DNA from: Mailhella sp.
Lineage (GTDB): Bacteria > Desulfobacterota > Desulfovibrionia > Desulfovibrionales > Desulfovibrionaceae
Assembly: GCA_024404335.1 (NCBI GenBank)
Contig: JAKSQA010000014.1
Span: 1-12,792, forward strand
Direction of reading: 5' to 3'
DNA length: 12,792 nt
The notes under the pieces were generated by a model that did not search any database, was not told the DNA's origin, and saw only the letters and a program-made list of their open reading frames with translations. A program made the translations under genes and the position numbers. Of the stretch, positions 11,744 through 12,792 are shown piece after piece. Position 1 is the stretch's first letter. Every line of letters starts with the position of its first letter.

Positions 11744-12792
11744 TTAGAAGAACAGGACGGTAAGCAGTACGAAGACGGGGGCGAGGATGCCGACGGACCA
11801 GGCCATGTAGCCGAAGAAGCTGGGCATCTTGACGCCCTGTTCTTCAGAGATGGCCTTGACCATGAAGTTCGGGGCATTGCCGATGTAGGTCATGGCGCCC
11901 ATGAACACCGCACCGGCGGAGATGGCCTTGAGGGTGTCGGGGATCTTGTTCATGAGGTAGCCGGCAATGTCGGTTTCGGCGCCGCCGGCGGTGTTGAAGA
12001 ACACGACATAGGTCGGGGCGTTGTCAAGGAAGGAGGAGAGGGCGCCGGTCAGCCAGAAGAACATGGAGTTGATCGGGTCGCCGTTGGCGTTCTGGGTCAT
12101 GCTCACGAGTCCGGAAAGGGCGCCTTCGTGGCCGGCCTTGAGGATCGCGATGGCGGGGATCATGCTGATGAAGATGCCGATGAAGAGCTTGGCGACTTCG
12201 AGGATGGGGCCCCAGGTGAAGTTGTTGCGCCTGCGGGCTTCGCGGTCGGTCTTCACCCAGGAGGCGATGGCGATCACGATGTACAGGAAGTCGCGGATCA
12301 CGTTCTGGAGCTCCATGGGAACGCCGTAGATGTGGAACGTGGGGCCGGTCCAGGCGCCGCTGATGAGCGTGTTGACGACGATGCAGCCGAGGAAGATGAA
12401 GTTGATGTTGCCCTCGAATCCGAGCTTCTCGCCGGAATCGGCGTTTTCAGGACGCGGACGGCCTTCAACGAAGAAGAGTACGGTGTCGAGCACGAGGTAC
12501 ACGCCGAGGAGGATGGCGACGGCGAGCAGCGTGACGGGGAAGAGGTGCAGGGTGGTCCAGAAGAAGGAGACGCCCTTCAGGAAGCCGAGGAACAGGGGCG
12601 GATCGCCGAGGGGAGACAGGGAGCCGCCGATGTTGGCGACCAGGAAGATGAAGAAGACGACCTGGTGCACACGGAAGCGGCGGTGCTTGTTGGCATTGAG
12701 GAGAGGACGGATGAGGAGCATGGCGGCGCCGGTCGTTCCCATCCAGGAGGCGAGGGCGGCGCCGATGGCGAGGATACCCGTGTTCACGATGG
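11744..12792 (-). CDS. Ion transporter superfamily membrane protein, probable sodium:proton antiporter (5' end outside window)
   Basis: About 348 residues are visible to the TAA at 11744-11746. The N-terminus is missing: the frame stays open to the window edge, and GTG 12787 lies inside the gene (the codon before it is ATC), so it should not be taken as the start. The protein is highly hydrophobic, with about nine predicted membrane segments. Two related motifs mark the ArsB/NhaD/CitMHS ion transporter fold: GGSLSPLGDPPLFLG near the visible N-terminal end and GAMTYIGNAPNFMVKAI near the C-terminal end, in the two half-domains. Similar proteins are usually annotated as sodium:proton antiporters or putative citrate-type transporters; the substrate cannot be told from the sequence. 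A charged loop (EGRPRPENADSGEK) and another (KTDREARRRN) separate membrane blocks. Transcribed alone as far as visible, with a strong terminator. Confidence 0.8.
   Translation of the reverse strand, partial: IVNTGILAIGAALASWMGTTGAAMLLIRPLLNANKHRRFRVHQVVFFIFLVANIGGSLSPLGDPPLFLGFLKGVSFFWTTLHLFPVTLLAVAILLGVYLVLDTVLFFVEGRPRPENADSGEKLGFEGNINFIFLGCIVVNTLISGAWTGPTFHIYGVPMELQNVIRDFLYIVIAIASWVKTDREARRRNNFTWGPILEVAKLFIGIFISMIPAIAILKAGHEGALSGLVSMTQNANGDPINSMFFWLTGALSSFLDNAPTYVVFFNTAGGAETDIAGYLMNKIPDTLKAISAGAVFMGAMTYIGNAPNFMVKAISEEQGVKMPSFFGYMAWSVGILAPVFVLLTVLFF

Overview
The window carries ordinary chromosomal housekeeping genes. It most resembles a member of the Desulfovibrionaceae (sulfate- or sulfite-reducing Desulfobacterota). 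That placement rests on recalled similarity of the RpoC N-terminus, RpoB and RlmE to Desulfovibrio proteins, on the high GC content, and on the strongly C/G-ending codon use of the highly expressed genes. A gut relative such as Bilophila or Mailhella is possible, but the species cannot be named from this sequence alone.

Layout, left to right. Positions 1-6955 (+) hold the 3' part of rpoB and a complete rpoC, the two largest subunits of RNA polymerase, separated by a 124-bp spacer with three consecutive stem-loops and closed by a hairpin after rpoC. Positions 7116-9458 (-) hold cydA-cydB, a two-subunit cytochrome bd quinol oxidase of the short-Q-loop type, translated as a tight pair and converging on rpoC. 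A 238-bp AT-rich divergent region (9459-9696) carries the likely cydA promoter. It is followed on the + strand by rlmE (23S rRNA 2'-O-methyltransferase) and yebC (YebC/PmpR family), 18 bp apart and ended by a good intrinsic terminator. Positions 11127-11684 hold no convincing gene. The window ends with a minus-strand, 5'-truncated polytopic membrane protein of the ion transporter (ArsB/NhaD/CitMHS-like) superfamily, with its own terminator.

The genes belong to independent functions: transcription, oxygen-consuming respiration (typically oxygen defence in such anaerobes), ribosome maturation/translation and ion transport. I see no mobile element, CRISPR array, tRNA or rRNA, and no new multi-gene system.

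The most unusual signal is inside RpoC. About 59 residues more than in E. coli lie between the rim-helix region and the F-loop/bridge helix. This insertion aligns without gaps (17 of 50 identical) to the module just before the second zinc site of the same protein, so it looks like an internal domain duplication placed beside the secondary channel.
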